NCBI GenBank assembly: GCA_000727475.1
Contig: KL647295.1
Coordinates: 360,839-424,838 of the forward strand
Direction: 5' to 3'
DNA: 64,000 bases
Source: Sarcocystis neurona
Taxonomy: Eukaryota > Apicomplexa > Conoidasida > Eucoccidiorida > Sarcocystidae
A model generated the notes under the pieces. It did not search any database, was not told the origin of the DNA, and worked only from the letters and a program-made list of their open reading frames with translations. The stretch's first letter is position 1. Each line of letters opens with the position of its first letter. The translations under genes and the position numbers were made by a program. Below are positions 51,104 to 62,800 of this stretch, piece by piece.

Positions 51104-51712
51104 ATGTGTCGTGGAGATGCGCTGCAGCGCTGCACCGAGGGGAGAGCCACGAGAGAACGCAGAGCAGCTGCTGGAGCGGCAACAGCAGCCGGGCGGCCGG
51201 CAGTGCGCACGCCACCTACACCGCCTGCGAAACTGCTCAGCAGCAGCGCAGCAGCAGGTCAGCAGCAGCTCAGCAGCAGAAGAAGCTGCATGTCAGGCAG
51301 CTGCGAGCGACCGTTTCTCTCTCTCTGTACCTCTCTCTCTCAGCAGCAGCAGCAGGAGCAGAGGGTCGTCCACTTTTTATGGAGCGTCTCTAGAGACTTC
51401 TCTTCTTCCGCCACAGCAGTCTCTCAGCGGAGCGCGGCGGCCGTAACAGCAGGGCAGCGACCGCAGCAACGGCAGCACAGCAACAGCAGCTGCTGCCGAT
51501 ATTGTAGAAAAGATGGGTCAATAATATCTTCCTCCGAGCTAGCGTTTCCTGACGCAACAGTTGCTGCCATTCCTGCTTTTCGTTTTGCTGCTGCCGCCGT
51601 TTCTGCAGCGGCCGTAGCAACAGCAGCAGCGAAGTTCTCGCTTCTGAGCTGCTTTCCCGTCCAATCTTCCGTTGCTGTTCGCTCTCCGCATCTCTTTATT
51701 ACCTGTCTCTAG
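51104..51712 (+). CDS. Hypothetical Ala/Ser-rich protein, 202 aa
   Basis: ATG at 51104 with A at -3 opens a frame ending in TAG at 51710. The N-terminus (MCRGDALQRCTEGRATRERR) is repeat-free. It is followed by Ala/Ser/Gln repeats, a conventional stretch (EQRVVHFLWSVSRDFSSSAT) and an Ala-rich end. Two other plus frames and a minus frame over the same DNA are also open, so this is tentative. Confidence 0.3.
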   Translation: MCRGDALQRCTEGRATRERRAAAGAATAAGRPAVRTPPTPPAKLLSSSAAAGQQQLSSRRSCMSGSCERPFLSLCTSLSQQQQQEQRVVHFLWSVSRDFSSSATAVSQRSAAAVTAGQRPQQRQHSNSSCCRYCRKDGSIISSSELAFPDATVAAIPAFRFAAAAVSAAAVATAAAKFSLLSCFPVQSSVAVRSPHLFITCL

Positions 51713-51775
51713 TTCTTCCCTCCCCTTGCTGCTTCTCTGCGTCCCCGGCTGCAGCAGAAGACGTAACCCTCACGC

Positions 51776-52204
51776 TCAGAACGTACCTACAGTTTCTTCC
51801 GCCCTTTTCTCCGGCTCCTCGGACCTCCCTATGCCGCAGCTGCTGTTGCTATACGTGTGTGTGCGCAGGCCCGTCTGATCTGCCTCGGGGGCCGCAAAAA
51901 CGATCGTGCCTTTCCTGCAGAGGCTGACTGCTGCTCTCGTATCCTGCTGCTGCCGTTCTGGCCTGCTTCTTCCGTTCTTTCTTCTTGGTGCCTGAGCCGC
52001 CCTTCCGCTTAACGACGGCGACCCTTCTTTTGACTTGCTGCTCTTCTTGTCGCCCCCTGCTTTCGAGAAACCGCTCCTTTTTGCTGAGCAACAGCTGTTG
52101 CTGGGGTCCCGGTCACCGTCCTCCTTCTCGTGGGCTGCTGCTGCTTTGCTGTCCTCCGGTTGCTGCTGCTCATCAGTTCTGCAGCACCAGCTGCTGCCGC
52201 CCAT
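51776..52204 (-). CDS. Hypothetical Lys/Ser-rich protein, 142 aa
   Basis: ATG at 52204 in strong context (AAAATGG) opens a hydrophilic frame closing at 51776. It runs MGGSSWCCRTDEQQQPEDSK, then an acidic/basic mix, a Lys/Ser cluster (GGDKKSSKSKEGSPSLSG), a basic segment (RRKNGRSRPERQQQ) and a tail of normal composition. Near the 3' end a GTACGT donor-like site could splice it onward. Two other minus frames over 51.85-52.10 kb also look basic and natural, so the exact frame is uncertain although the strand is fairly likely. Confidence 0.35.
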   Translation of the reverse strand: MGGSSWCCRTDEQQQPEDSKAAAAHEKEDGDRDPSNSCCSAKRSGFSKAGGDKKSSKSKEGSPSLSGRAAQAPRRKNGRSRPERQQQDTRAAVSLCRKGTIVFAAPEADQTGLRTHTYSNSSCGIGRSEEPEKRAEETVGTF

Positions 52205-52426
52205 TTTGCTCCTGCTCGCCTTATCTCGTATGCTGCTCCTTTGCTGTTCCGCAAGAGCAGCGGGCGCAACAGCAGGAACTGAGGCGGCACCAACAGCAGC
52301 ACTAACACCGCTCTGGAGCAGTAGGTCCGGAAGGAACGCAGCAACGCAAGGGGGGAGCACCGGCAGGACAAATAAGAGGAGGGACAGAAGCAGCAGCGGC
52401 GACGCGTCACGGCAGCAGCTGCTGCA

Positions 52427-52765
52427 TCAGCAGCAGCGCAGCGGGAGCGCCGACAACAGCAGGAGCAGCAGCAGCACAAGCGAAGCAAGCGCAGCATTGC
52501 TCCACAACAGCAGCCGGAGTTGCGGAGCTTCTCCCCGTATTACTGCAGTCATTTTAAGAGTACTTGGAAGCTTGTTTGCTTCTCTTAGCAAAATATGTGC
52601 AACAGGGTCTTTGTTGAAGCAGCAGCTGCAGGTACGCAAAGGAGCGACGGTCGGCAGCGGGCGAACCGCAGGATGCTGCTGCCTGTTGCTGCTGCTTTTT
52701 TCTTTGCGCTTGTCGCTGTTGGTTGGGCGAGAGTCAGCAGCAGGAGCAGCAATGCCATGGCACAT
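52427..52765 (-). CDS. Candidate exon or small protein, 112 aa
   Basis: A very strong acceptor (CTTCTTCTTCTGCTGCGTCTGCAG) is followed directly by ATG at 52765. The frame reads MCHGIAAPAADSRPTNSDKR, then AHILLREANKLPSTLKMTAV and LRLLLWSNAALASL, ending in a Leu run and TGA at 52427. It may be an exon of the same gene as 51776-52204. The sequence just upstream (LYFRLSEVYRHLAADSPLKK on the minus strand near 52.9 kb) is another likely exon in a different frame. Confidence 0.35.
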   Translation of the reverse strand: MCHGIAAPAADSRPTNSDKRKEKSSSNRQQHPAVRPLPTVAPLRTCSCCFNKDPVAHILLREANKLPSTLKMTAVIRGEAPQLRLLLWSNAALASLVLLLLLLLSALPLRCC

Positions 52766-53836
52766 CTGCAGACGCAGCAGAAGAAGAAGCAGCAGCAGCA
52801 GCAGGGTGTCGCTTCTGTTGCGCGACTGCAGCTGCAGCAGCAGCAACAGGTGGGATGAAGCAGCGTTTCTTCAGCGGGGAATCAGCAGCGAGGTGTCTGT
52901 ACACCTCAGAGAGCCGGAAATACAGCAGGAGGAGCAGCCCCGGGGCGCATGAGGGGGAGAAACACAGGAGCAGCAGCCGCAGTGTATGTCGAGCAAAAAC
53001 AGACAGAAGCAACAGAAAAAAGCTGCAGAAGCAGAGAGAGGAGTAGAAGGAGCAGCAGGAGGAGTGGGGCGCCCACTGCCACACATGTAGGAGGTAAAGG
53101 ATGACGAGGCGGAGCACCAGCAGCAGCAGCTCCGGCTGCAGCAGTTTCAGCGAGGGGTAGATCCGCAGCAGCAGCAGCAGCAGTACTAGGGCGGTGAGGG
53201 GGCTAAGCAGCAGCAGCAGCAGCGCAGCAGCATCACATGGCGCAGCTGTCGAGCTTCTTCCTTTAGTACGTCGTGCTGCTCTCTCTCTCTCCTTCGCTGA
53301 TGCTGCGTTGTCTTCTTGTCCATCTGCTGCTAGCTATTCTAGTGCTTCGCGGCTTTCTTAAACCTGCGGCTGCTGCTGCTGCGGTCAGATTTTCCTCTCC
53401 GAGAGCGGCAGCATGTTCCTGGCACCGCTTCCTTGGTGAGAGGGGCTGCAGGTGCTGCTCACGTGGTGCGCCCCACCTGCAGCAGCGCGTGAAGTGGCTG
53501 CTACTGCTGCTGATGCTGGGTCGCTTTGACTCTTCACCTCCGCTCGCGCTTCAACGCCGTATTTAAGAGGCAGCAGCTGCTGCAGCAGCAACTGCCACAG
53601 AAGCGGCGGCAGCACCTGCAGCAGCGGCTGCCGCAGCAGCAACAACCGCAGCAGCGGCAACCGCACAACGACGGCCGCAGCACCACCAGCAGCATCAGCG
53701 GCACCTGCAGCAGAAATGAACACCGATCTCCGCAGCAGCAGGGGCAGCAGGTGACACAGGTGGGAGACAGGTCAGCGGCAGCAGCAGCAGATACAGAAGA
53801 CCTTTTTTTAACCGTAGCAGCAGTAGCAGCATCACC
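52766..53836. other. Shared upstream region of divergent candidates
   Basis: Sequence between the minus-strand candidates and the ATG of the Vps8-like gene at 53837. It is CAG/CTG-rich throughout, with open frames on both strands. Minus exon-like residues lie at about 52.85-52.95 kb. I could not place promoters. Confidence 0.4.
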
Positions 53837-56800
53837 ATGGAAATTCGTGGTGTGACTGTTGCTGCGTTCGGGGATTCTTCTTCGCGCCGTTTTGCTTCCG
53901 CAGTTGCTGCTCCTGTTTGCCCCGCGCAGGCAGCTGCAGGAGCTGACCTCACGTTTGCTCCTGCTGCTGCTCGTCCTCCTCCGGCTACTGTCTTCTGTCC
54001 CCCTGCTGGAACTAATGCTTCCCCTATTGCTACAGCTGCTGCTGCTGCTTCTGCCGCCACTTCTCCTCCTCTGGCGCCATCGAGCGCCCCTCCTTCTCTC
54101 GCGTTTCCTGCGGCGTCTCCTGCAGCAGCCGCTGCTCCTGCTGCACCTGCCGCCTTTTTGTCCGCTGCACGCACGTCTCTTCCCGTTGCTGCCGACGCTC
54201 CCTTCCCAGCTGGATCGAAGCGTGGGCTGCTGCCCTTTCTCTTCGAGCAAACATTTCCACTGCAGCTGCTGCAGCGGCCCCGCCAGGGCAGAAGACTCGC
54301 CTCCTCGTGCGCCATCTGCGCGAGCAGCAGCACAGACAGCAGCAGCACTCACAGCGGTGGCAGCAACACCACACGCGGCTGCAGCAACGAACACCGCGAC
54401 AGCAGCAGCCGTAGCAGCAGGAGTCCTAGCAGCAGCAGCAGGAGTCCTAGCAGCAGCAGCAGGAGCGTACGCAGGGGTAGCCGCAGAACTGTCAACGCCG
54501 GCAGAGGCGATGGCTACGGCAGGGGCGGCAGAAAACAGCGATGCACCGCGCGCAGCAGATGGAAACCCCACATGCCAAGACTGTCTGCTGCTGCTGCTTC
54601 TTTTTCAAGAAGAGCAGCACTGCGATGCTGCCGACAGCTCTCTCGGCGTGAAGTCCGAGGCGGGAAGCCTTCCCGCCCGAAAGCGGACGACAAGAGAAGC
54701 GGCAGCAGCTTCGGCCGCAGTACCAGCAGCAGCGTGAGAGAGGGCAGCAGGAGGAGAGGCGTACGAGCTGCCACAGGAGCCGCGGCTGTGGGAGAAGTGT
54801 CGCCTCTGCCTAACGCGGTCTCAGCAGCTGCGGCAGTCTTCCCAGCAACAGCAACCCCAGTGCCACTACCACAAGCAGCAGCAGACACGTCACTCGCGAC
54901 AGCAGCCACACCGCCAGCAGCGGGAGCGACGGCAGCGAGAAGATCGTCGCGGTCGCTCCCGCCTGCGGGTCTTCTTATCACTCCTCTGTCTGCTGCTGCC
55001 GGCAGCCCCACACGTGCTGCTGCCCGTGCTGCGCGTGTTGGTGCCGCTGTTGCTGCTCGTGCTCCCGTGCCTCCTGCTGCTGCTGGTGGACGGTGGAACG
55101 TCGCTCCAACTTGCGTTGCGGTGCACGGCAACATCGTAGCTGTAGGCAGCACCTGCGGCGTAGTGCTGCTTCTCAAGTAAGTTTTTTTCTTCTTCTTCTC
55201 TCTGCTGCTTCTTCAAAGTTGCCGCTGCTGCCGTGCTTGCTGCTGCTGCTGTGCTGCCTTTTGCTCCTATAGCAGCTGTAACGCATGCTGCTGGCGCCGC
55301 TGTTTCCTGCTCCTCCCCCTGCCGATGCCGTTTTCTGAGTACCTCCCGCTGCTGCTGTTGGGGCCTTGCGGCGATGCCTTTGCTACACCTGACGCTGGTC
55401 CTGCTGCTGCTGCTGTCATCCTGCTGCTGCTGTTGTTCTGCTGCTGCTGTTGTTCTGCTGCTTCAAGTCTTCTTGCTGCTTCTCTCTGCTGGTGCAGTTC
55501 CTATCGTGACTGCGCGACAAGTGTTTAACGATTGCTCCGCTGTAATCGTGCGGCTGCGGCGTGCTGCTCCTACCTGCATCCGGCTCCCGGGTCTTTTCCA
55601 TACCCAGCCGCTGTGGGGCCTGCTGTTCCTGTCGCTGCTGCAGACGCGAGTTTCCTTGGCTGCCTTTGCGGCCATTTCGACGTTTTGCATTCCGCACACA
55701 CGTCTCCGTCTCGTCGCTGGCGCTGTGGACAGCAACAGCACCTCACAGCAGCAACTGCTCTCGCTGCAGAAGCGACTCCGCGGTTGCTGCTGCAGCAGCA
55801 CGCGAACATGCGGCCCCGCCGGGCGACCCCTCCGATCTGCAGAGGCAGCAACAGGATACCCAGCAGGAGAATCTGCGCGGCGGGCTTGGCACTCGAAGCG
55901 CAGGTGATGCAACAGCTGCTGCTGTTTCTTCTCCCCGAGGTAGTAGTAGTAGTAGCCACCGTAAGTTTTGCTGCAGCCGTCTTCTTGTTGTGTGCGTGTC
56001 CGGTGCTGCTGACGGCTCTGTGCTGCTGCATGCGTCCACCACCACCCCGTGCTGCTGCTGCAGCCATTTCTCACTTCCGCTGGCAGCAACAAAAGCAGCC
56101 AGAGATGTCGCAGGAAAAGGAGAAGCGGGAGGGGCGGTCTCACCTGGAAGAGCAACGGGAAGAGGAAGAGGAACGACAGGCACAGCAAGCGAAGAAGAAG
56201 CAGCAGCAGCAGCGGAAGGCGCTGCACCAGCAGCAGAAGCAGTAGCAAGAGAAGCAGAGGCGGGGCGTGTGACAACTTTACGAGCAGCAGAGCAGTTTGT
56301 AGCTACTGCTGCTGCTGCTCGGATGCCGCGTTCCCGGCTGTCTTGCTGCTGCAGCAGCGGGTGTAAAATCTGCATGCCACCGCGCGTCCTCGGACAGGGC
56401 TGCTGCTTGAACACTGCCGCGTGCAGCGCCGGCAGCAGCAGCTGCTCTCGCAGCAGCATCGCTCGCCTGCGGAGCAGCAGGGGCAGCAAGAACCGTACCA
56501 GCCCCTGGGACAGGGAGCGGACCTGGAGCAGTTCCTGTACCCGCAGGAAGGGGAGGAGGAAGCGCGGCAAAGCGAGGAGGAGGACGAGGAGGAGCAGCAG
56601 TAGCAGCAGCAGTTCGTGGTACCGAGGCGGCGGGGCGTCTGCCGCACCGAGTAGCAGCACGTGCGTTCTTCGTTTATTGGCCGCAAGGGCTGCGAGAGGC
56701 CAATCAGGAACAACTTCTGAAGTGCGGCAGCAGCAGATGTGGCGCGGGGCTGCAGCCGAAAGACTTCTTCCCTTGTCCCCTGGCACCGAACGGGAAGAAG

Positions 56801-59800
56801 CGCAGCACCCCACACCATCACGTAGTCAGCGACCGGCCTGCGGCAGAGCGGCTGCAGCAGGACGCTGTGCAGGTGCCGCTGCTGCTGTTGTTTCTCCTGT
56901 GGTAGTTACAAACGCCGAAACAGCTGCTGCTGATGTTGTGGGGTCAGCTGGGCCAGGCGGATCCTCTGCAGCAGCACGACGTAGTCCTGCTGCTCCTGCT
57001 GGTACGAAAGCTGCTGTAGCAGAAGGTTGTTTTGTTAGTGGCGCTGCTTCTGGGAGTGCTGGACGGGGGCCAGCAACAGCAGCAGCAGTGACGGCCTTGG
57101 CTGTACACGGTTGTCTCCTTAGTCCGAATCAAGGAGCAGGTGCTGCAAGTCGAGCTGCAGCAGAAGTGGTACCTGAAGCACGTCTTGTTGCAGCAGCGAA
57201 AGAAAGGCCGTCGGCAGCCGATGCAAGAACCGGGGAAGACGCAGCAAAAGCAGGAGGCCGGACGACAGCAGCCGATAAAGAAGAAGGAACAGCAGCAGGT
57301 GAAAGACCAGCAGCAGGTGAAAGACCAGCAGCAGGTGAGAGAGCAGCAGCTGCTGCTGCGGTGGGAGAGACTCCCGTTTCAGCCGCTGCTTGCTTCAGAC
57401 TCTCTGTCTTTACAGCGAACGCAGCAGGGACAGTCGTGCGTCAGCGGGTGCTGCTGCAGCTGTTCCCTGCTGTACACTGCAGCAGCAGCAGTGCAGGCAA
57501 CAGCAGCAGCACACATAGCAGGAAGGGCAGCAGGAGGAGAGAAAGAGAGAGGTGGGGGCCTTTGAACAGCTGCGCGATAGACGGCAGCGGCTGCTGCAGC
57601 TGCACTTGCAGCGAAGAGGCTGCTGTCGGCGATGCTGCAGCAGCAGCAGGGCTGCACCTTACTGCGTGTGTGCCGGAGAAACCCCTTTTGCTGCTGAGCG
57701 GTGAAAGAGCTGGTGCTGCTGCGGCGTGCAGTCCACTGCAGAGCCGCAGCAACACCAGCGACCCGAGCAAGGATGCCGGCAGCAGCGTCGAGCCAAGCAG
57801 GGATGCCAGCAGGAGCAGCGACCCGAGCAGGGACGCCGCCAGCAGTAACGACAGCAGTAGGAGGGAGAACAGCAGCATCAGTGCGGGCTGCAGCAGCCGC
57901 GGCGTAACTGGCAGCAACAGCAGCAGGAAACTTGAGGTAGATGAAAAGGTTGGCAGTCTATTAGCAGCAGAAATTGAGACGGGGCAGATTGTCAGTCTTC
58001 GCTTTCTTGCCGCTGCTGCCGAGACACCCCACAGCGGTTCAACGTCTCAGGAAGAAGGCTGCGTTTCTGCTGTTCCACTTGCTCCTGGTCCTGCTCTAGA
58101 TTGTCGATCTGCTGCTTGCGGTACAGCTGCTTCTCTCTCTCCTGTCGTTGCTGCTTCTCTTTCTCCGCCCGCTGCTGCTTCTGCAGATCGTCGTTTTCCT
58201 GCCACCTCGCCTGCTGCTGCGGCCGCTGGTGGGAGGGAAACTGACAGTGGCGCTGCTGCAGCAGCAGAGGAAGCAGGCTTGCTGGTCGTATGTGGCCGGC
58301 GACGGAATGTGCTGCTCTGGCTTCATCCACCAGAGGAGGGGAGCGACAAGAAAGAGCAGCTGCTGGTGCGACCTCTCGGATCCAGATGCCACAGCGGCGT
58401 CTACTTAGCAGTGCCTGGTCCTCCGCTGCAGCAGCAGCTCCAGCAGCCGCACCCGTTTTACTGCAGCAGTAGCAGCAACTGCAACAGCGGCAGCACGAAG
58501 GGACACAAAAACGCCAACAGCACGAGCAACACGTCTGGAAGCACCTGCGGCAGCAGCAGCGACAAGAGAAGCTTGCGTACAGGAAGCAACAACAACGGCT
58601 TCAGCAGCAGCAGCAACGGCGCCGACTGCAGCAGCTGCGAGAAACGCGACTTTGTGAGCAACTGTAGCATGACGGGGCAGGCCAGCAGCAGCACCAGCAG
58701 CAGCTCCAGCTCGAGCGGCAGCAACAGCAGCGGGGAACGCAGCACCAGCAGTAAGAGAGAGTTTTGTATATATGCCGCAAGGCCGGGAGGAAGAATCTGG
58801 GTGGCCGACGCATGCAGCGGTCACGTGGAAACGACACTCCGACTCCGTGGCTGCGGCACCGGTTCCTCCAGCGGTGTGGACGGCAACAGTCCTCTTCCTA
58901 CTGCTACTAGCAGCAGCAGCAGCGGTCCTCAGTTTTTTCGTTACACGAGCGACAGCAGCAGCATACGGCAGAACAGCAGCAGCAGTCCCAGCGGAGGTCT
59001 TGCTGGTCGACTACGCAGCAGCCCTGAGGAAAGCAGCAGAGCTGCAGCACGCAGCGCAGCAGACGCATGTGCTGCTCCTGGTGCTGTTGCTGCATCACCG
59101 GAAGCAGCCTTTGATGGCACGCAGCTCCTTTCTGCTGCTGCTGCGGTGGCTTCTGCTGCTGAGACAGCAGCTCGTCTGGCTGCTGCTTCAACTGCTCCTT
59201 CTTCTACGTCTCCCTCTCGTTCGTCGCGGCACTTCTTCCCGGGAGAAATAAGTCAGCAGGAGCAGCGTCCGCTGCTCCACCGCCTGGCGTACGTACACCG
59301 CAGCAACTTTCTCTGCTGGAAGTGCGAGGGGGACAGGCTTCCGCAGTTCGCTGCAGCTCCTGCATCACTTCCCGCTGCTGCTGCATCTTCGCGTCGTACT
59401 CTTCCTCCTCAGTCTTCCTTTTCTTCTTCTTCGTCTTCTTCCTCTACGAGTGAGTCTCTGTTCGCTTCTGCTGCGCCTGCTGTTGGGAACCGTCGAGTCG
59501 GAGCAGTTCTCAAAACTTGCGGCCATGCCTCGCAGCTGTTCCTCTTCGTGTTGGTGCTCCTCTCGACTTTCCTTTACCTTCTTCATTTCCTTCTCTGCTT
59601 TCTTTATCTCTCCTTTGCGTCTTGCTCTCTTCGACTTCGTAGTACTTCAATGGTCTTGCCTTTACCTGTGGTATACTGCGTGATGCTGCTGCTGCTGCAG
59701 AAACTTCTTCGCTTTGTGTCCCTCGTACTACCGTTCTCGCACTTACACATCTTCCCCATGTTCTCGTCTTTGCTCCCTCTTGATTTTGAGCCTTCCGTCT

Positions 59801-62800
59801 GCTGCTTGCCATTCTGCGCATGCACAACTTGTTCTTCTTCTCTGGCTGCTGTCCGCTGTTAGTTTCTCCTTCCGGTTCTTCGGCTTTAGCGCCTGGAGAC
59901 TCCTCTGCTTCTCCAGAGGTTGCAACTGTTGCGCCTGCTGCTGCTGTGCGTACAGCTGTTCTTTGCAGTGCGCTATGCTGCTCATGCTACTGCCGTTGAC
60001 CTGCGTTGTGTGGATGCTGCTGGCGCTACTATTCTGCCTGTTCTTCCTGCTGCCGCTTCCTCGACTGTCTTTGTCCCTCCAGAAGAAGCAGGAGCAACGG
60101 AGCCACAGGACGAGGAGGAAGAGCAGCAGCAGCAGCTGCTGCTACCGCACGTCCCGCCCAATTCGGATGTACGCCAGCCGCCAGCAACACCGCTCAACAA
60201 CAGCAGCAGCAGCGCGGACAACAACAGCAGCCGCAGCAGCAGCAGTAACAGCAACAACACGCACGACAGCGGCAGCAACAGCAGCAGCAGTAGTGGAGCA
60301 GAGAGAACAGCAGGAGGCGATACAACGTCAGCGGGAAAGACCTGTGTCGCGTCTGTGGTTCCGCGGGAGGTGCGGCAGCAGGAGCAGAAGCCGAAGCAGC
60401 TGGAACAAAAGCAGCAGCAGGAACAAGAGCAGGAGAAGCAGCAGGAAAGAGAGGAGGCATGCGTGTGGTTGTGCGACCTTGAACAAATCAAAGTTATAGA
60501 GCAGTGGGCATTCTCGCGCCCGCTGCAGCAGGCCGCTGTCGATAGTAGCAGACTGCAGTGTGTGTTGCTGCTGCAGGCTCCCCAGCAGCAGCGGCAGCGG
60601 CGACAGCAGGAGCGTCCCAAGCGTCACCAAGAGGAAGCGAAGGAGAAGGGCTGGACGTATCACGAGCTGCAGCAAAGAGAGCAGCAACGCCCTGACAGGA
60701 AGGCGAGACCGCCGCCGCTTTCGCTCCAGGTCTCGCTGGCTGACACAGAAGCACCAGATCAACAACAGCAACAGGTTTTCTCTTTACATACCCTCTACTT
60801 CACCTACGAGTGGCGGCTGTTATTTTCGCAGCTGCTTTTTGCTGCGTGCGTGCTCCGCAGCAGGGGCAGCAACTGCAGCAGCAGCAGCACAGTCTTTGCT
60901 TGCTGTTGCTGCGCTGCTGCTGCTGCGGAGCCGCGCGACACCTCCGGGGACACTGCCTCTTCGCCGGTATCTTGCGGCTGCCGCAGCGGCAACAGCAAGA
61001 GCTGCACCAAAAGGCGCTGCAGTCGGTGCTGCAGCAGCAGCAGCAACACTCAAAGCGGCAAGCGTTACAACAGCAGCAACAGCAGGAGCAGCAGCAACAG
61101 CCGCAGCAACAGCAGCGGAAAGGTGGCCCTCCGGATGACGGTGCACGATCAACCGCAGCAGGAGACACTCCTGTACAGCAGCCACAGATCGCACACCAGC
61201 AGACATGTTGCTGCAGCAGCTTCTACAACCGCGCGCACTTCTTGCTGCTGTTGCTGCTGTTCCTGCGGTTCTACACGGTCGTGCTGCTCCGCGTGCTGCT
61301 GCTGTTCCTGCTGCAGCTGCGGTTTGCCTTCTTGCTTGCAGCCGTGGAGTACAGCAGCGCTGGTGTGTTGCCTGCGATATGCGACGACGTTGGAGCAGCT
61401 TGCTGTTGATTGGCGGCTGCCGTCTTCGCTGCTCAGAGCCGCGAGCAGATTGCTGCTGCAGCGGCAGAGCGAGCAGCAGCAGCAGCGGGAACACCGGCAG
61501 CGGCGAGACCCGCTGCACCAAGTTCTCCGCTGCAACGAGCAGCAGCCTACGCCGACGCGGCAGTGTCTGCAGCTGACGGGGCAGCAGCAGCTGCAGCAAC
61601 GGGTTCTCAAGCAACAGCAGCAGCAAGGTGGAATTTGCCGACCGTGGGACCAAGCGCCCCACACCTTTGAGGAGCTGCTGCTGCCGTATCGCGGAGCGCT
61701 GCATGCACTTGCGTACAACGCAGAGCGTTTGCTGGCGTTCCTTTTCCCTCTTGCTCGAGCCGTTTCACGTCTGCTGCAACAGCAGCAGCTGCAGTATGAT
61801 CAACGAAAGCAGCATCAGCGGCAGCAGCAGTTCCAGCAGCGACAGGAGGAGGAAGAGGAGGAGGCGGAGGAGCAGCAGCAGCACTGGGGTCGACGTGTGT
61901 GTGGTCATCCCGAGCAGCGTCGTGCGGAGATACGGCGGCAGCAGCAGCAGGAAGAGCTGCAGAAATGGGAGCCGCAGCACTGCGGCGAGTATGAAGGACG
62001 CATCCACCAACAGCAGCAGGAGCACCAGCGACGAGGACGCGGTAGCACAGCAACAGCGCAGTTGCAGAAGCAGCTGCAGCAGTTTGCTGCCGTTGTTGCA
62101 ACTCTCGAACGTCTTTCCTGCTGTGCTGCTGCCTCGCTTCCTGCCGCTGCGGCCTTCCCCCTTCGTCACTTTCCTTCTGCAGCAGAAGCAGCAGCTGCTG
62201 CAACTCCCGCAGCTCTCCCCACACCTTGGCCGCAAGGGCAGCAGCAGCAGCTGCAGCCGCAGCAGCAGCAAGTGACAGCGCTGCAGCGGCGGCTCCTGAC
62301 ACAGCAGCCACCAGGGGAGCAGCAGGAGCAACAGCAGTGCCGGTTCCAGCAGCAGCAGCAGCAGATTTCGATTCGCCAGCTGTCGACAGCCGCAGTATGT
62401 GCAGGATATTCGGCCCTCGCGAATTCTACTGCTGCTGGTATCCTGCCCTTCCCGCTTGCTGCTGCTCCTACTGATGGAAGAAGGATGCCACTTTCATTCG
62501 CTGCTGCGAGTGGCTGGCTGCCTTTCTCTTCTGCTGCTGCTGCTGCTCCCCCCTCCAGCAGAGTGCTGGTGCCTGCGGTGCTGCCTCCGCTGCTGAGACT
62601 GCCTGTGTTGCTGCACCGGAAGGAGGCCTGTCTGCTGCTGCAGCGGCTGCTGCTGTGGCTCCATCAGCAACAACACTTGTGGAATTCTGCTGCGGCTTCT
62701 GCTGAAGCTGCTTCGACTGCTGCTGGTGCTACGGCTTCTGCTCCGTCTCTCTACGCCTGCTGCCTAGCGCAAGCAGCAGCAGCAGGAATTGCTGACGGCA

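Noticed and set aside
53534..54571. 345-codon minus-strand open frame
   Set aside because: It overlaps exon 1 of the Vps8-like gene, is Arg/Ser/Cys-rich from repeats, and has no domain; a shadow of triplet sequence.
55743..56813. 356-codon minus-strand open frame
   Set aside because: Composition is explained by the reverse of CAG/GCA repeats. The plus strand there carries the WD40-type strands in a phase-consistent exon.
60870..61370. Cys-run segments read as a zinc-binding domain in the Vps8-like frame
   Set aside because: The Cys residues come from TGC repeats with no regular C-x2-C spacing; more likely repeat expansion or an unrecognised intron.
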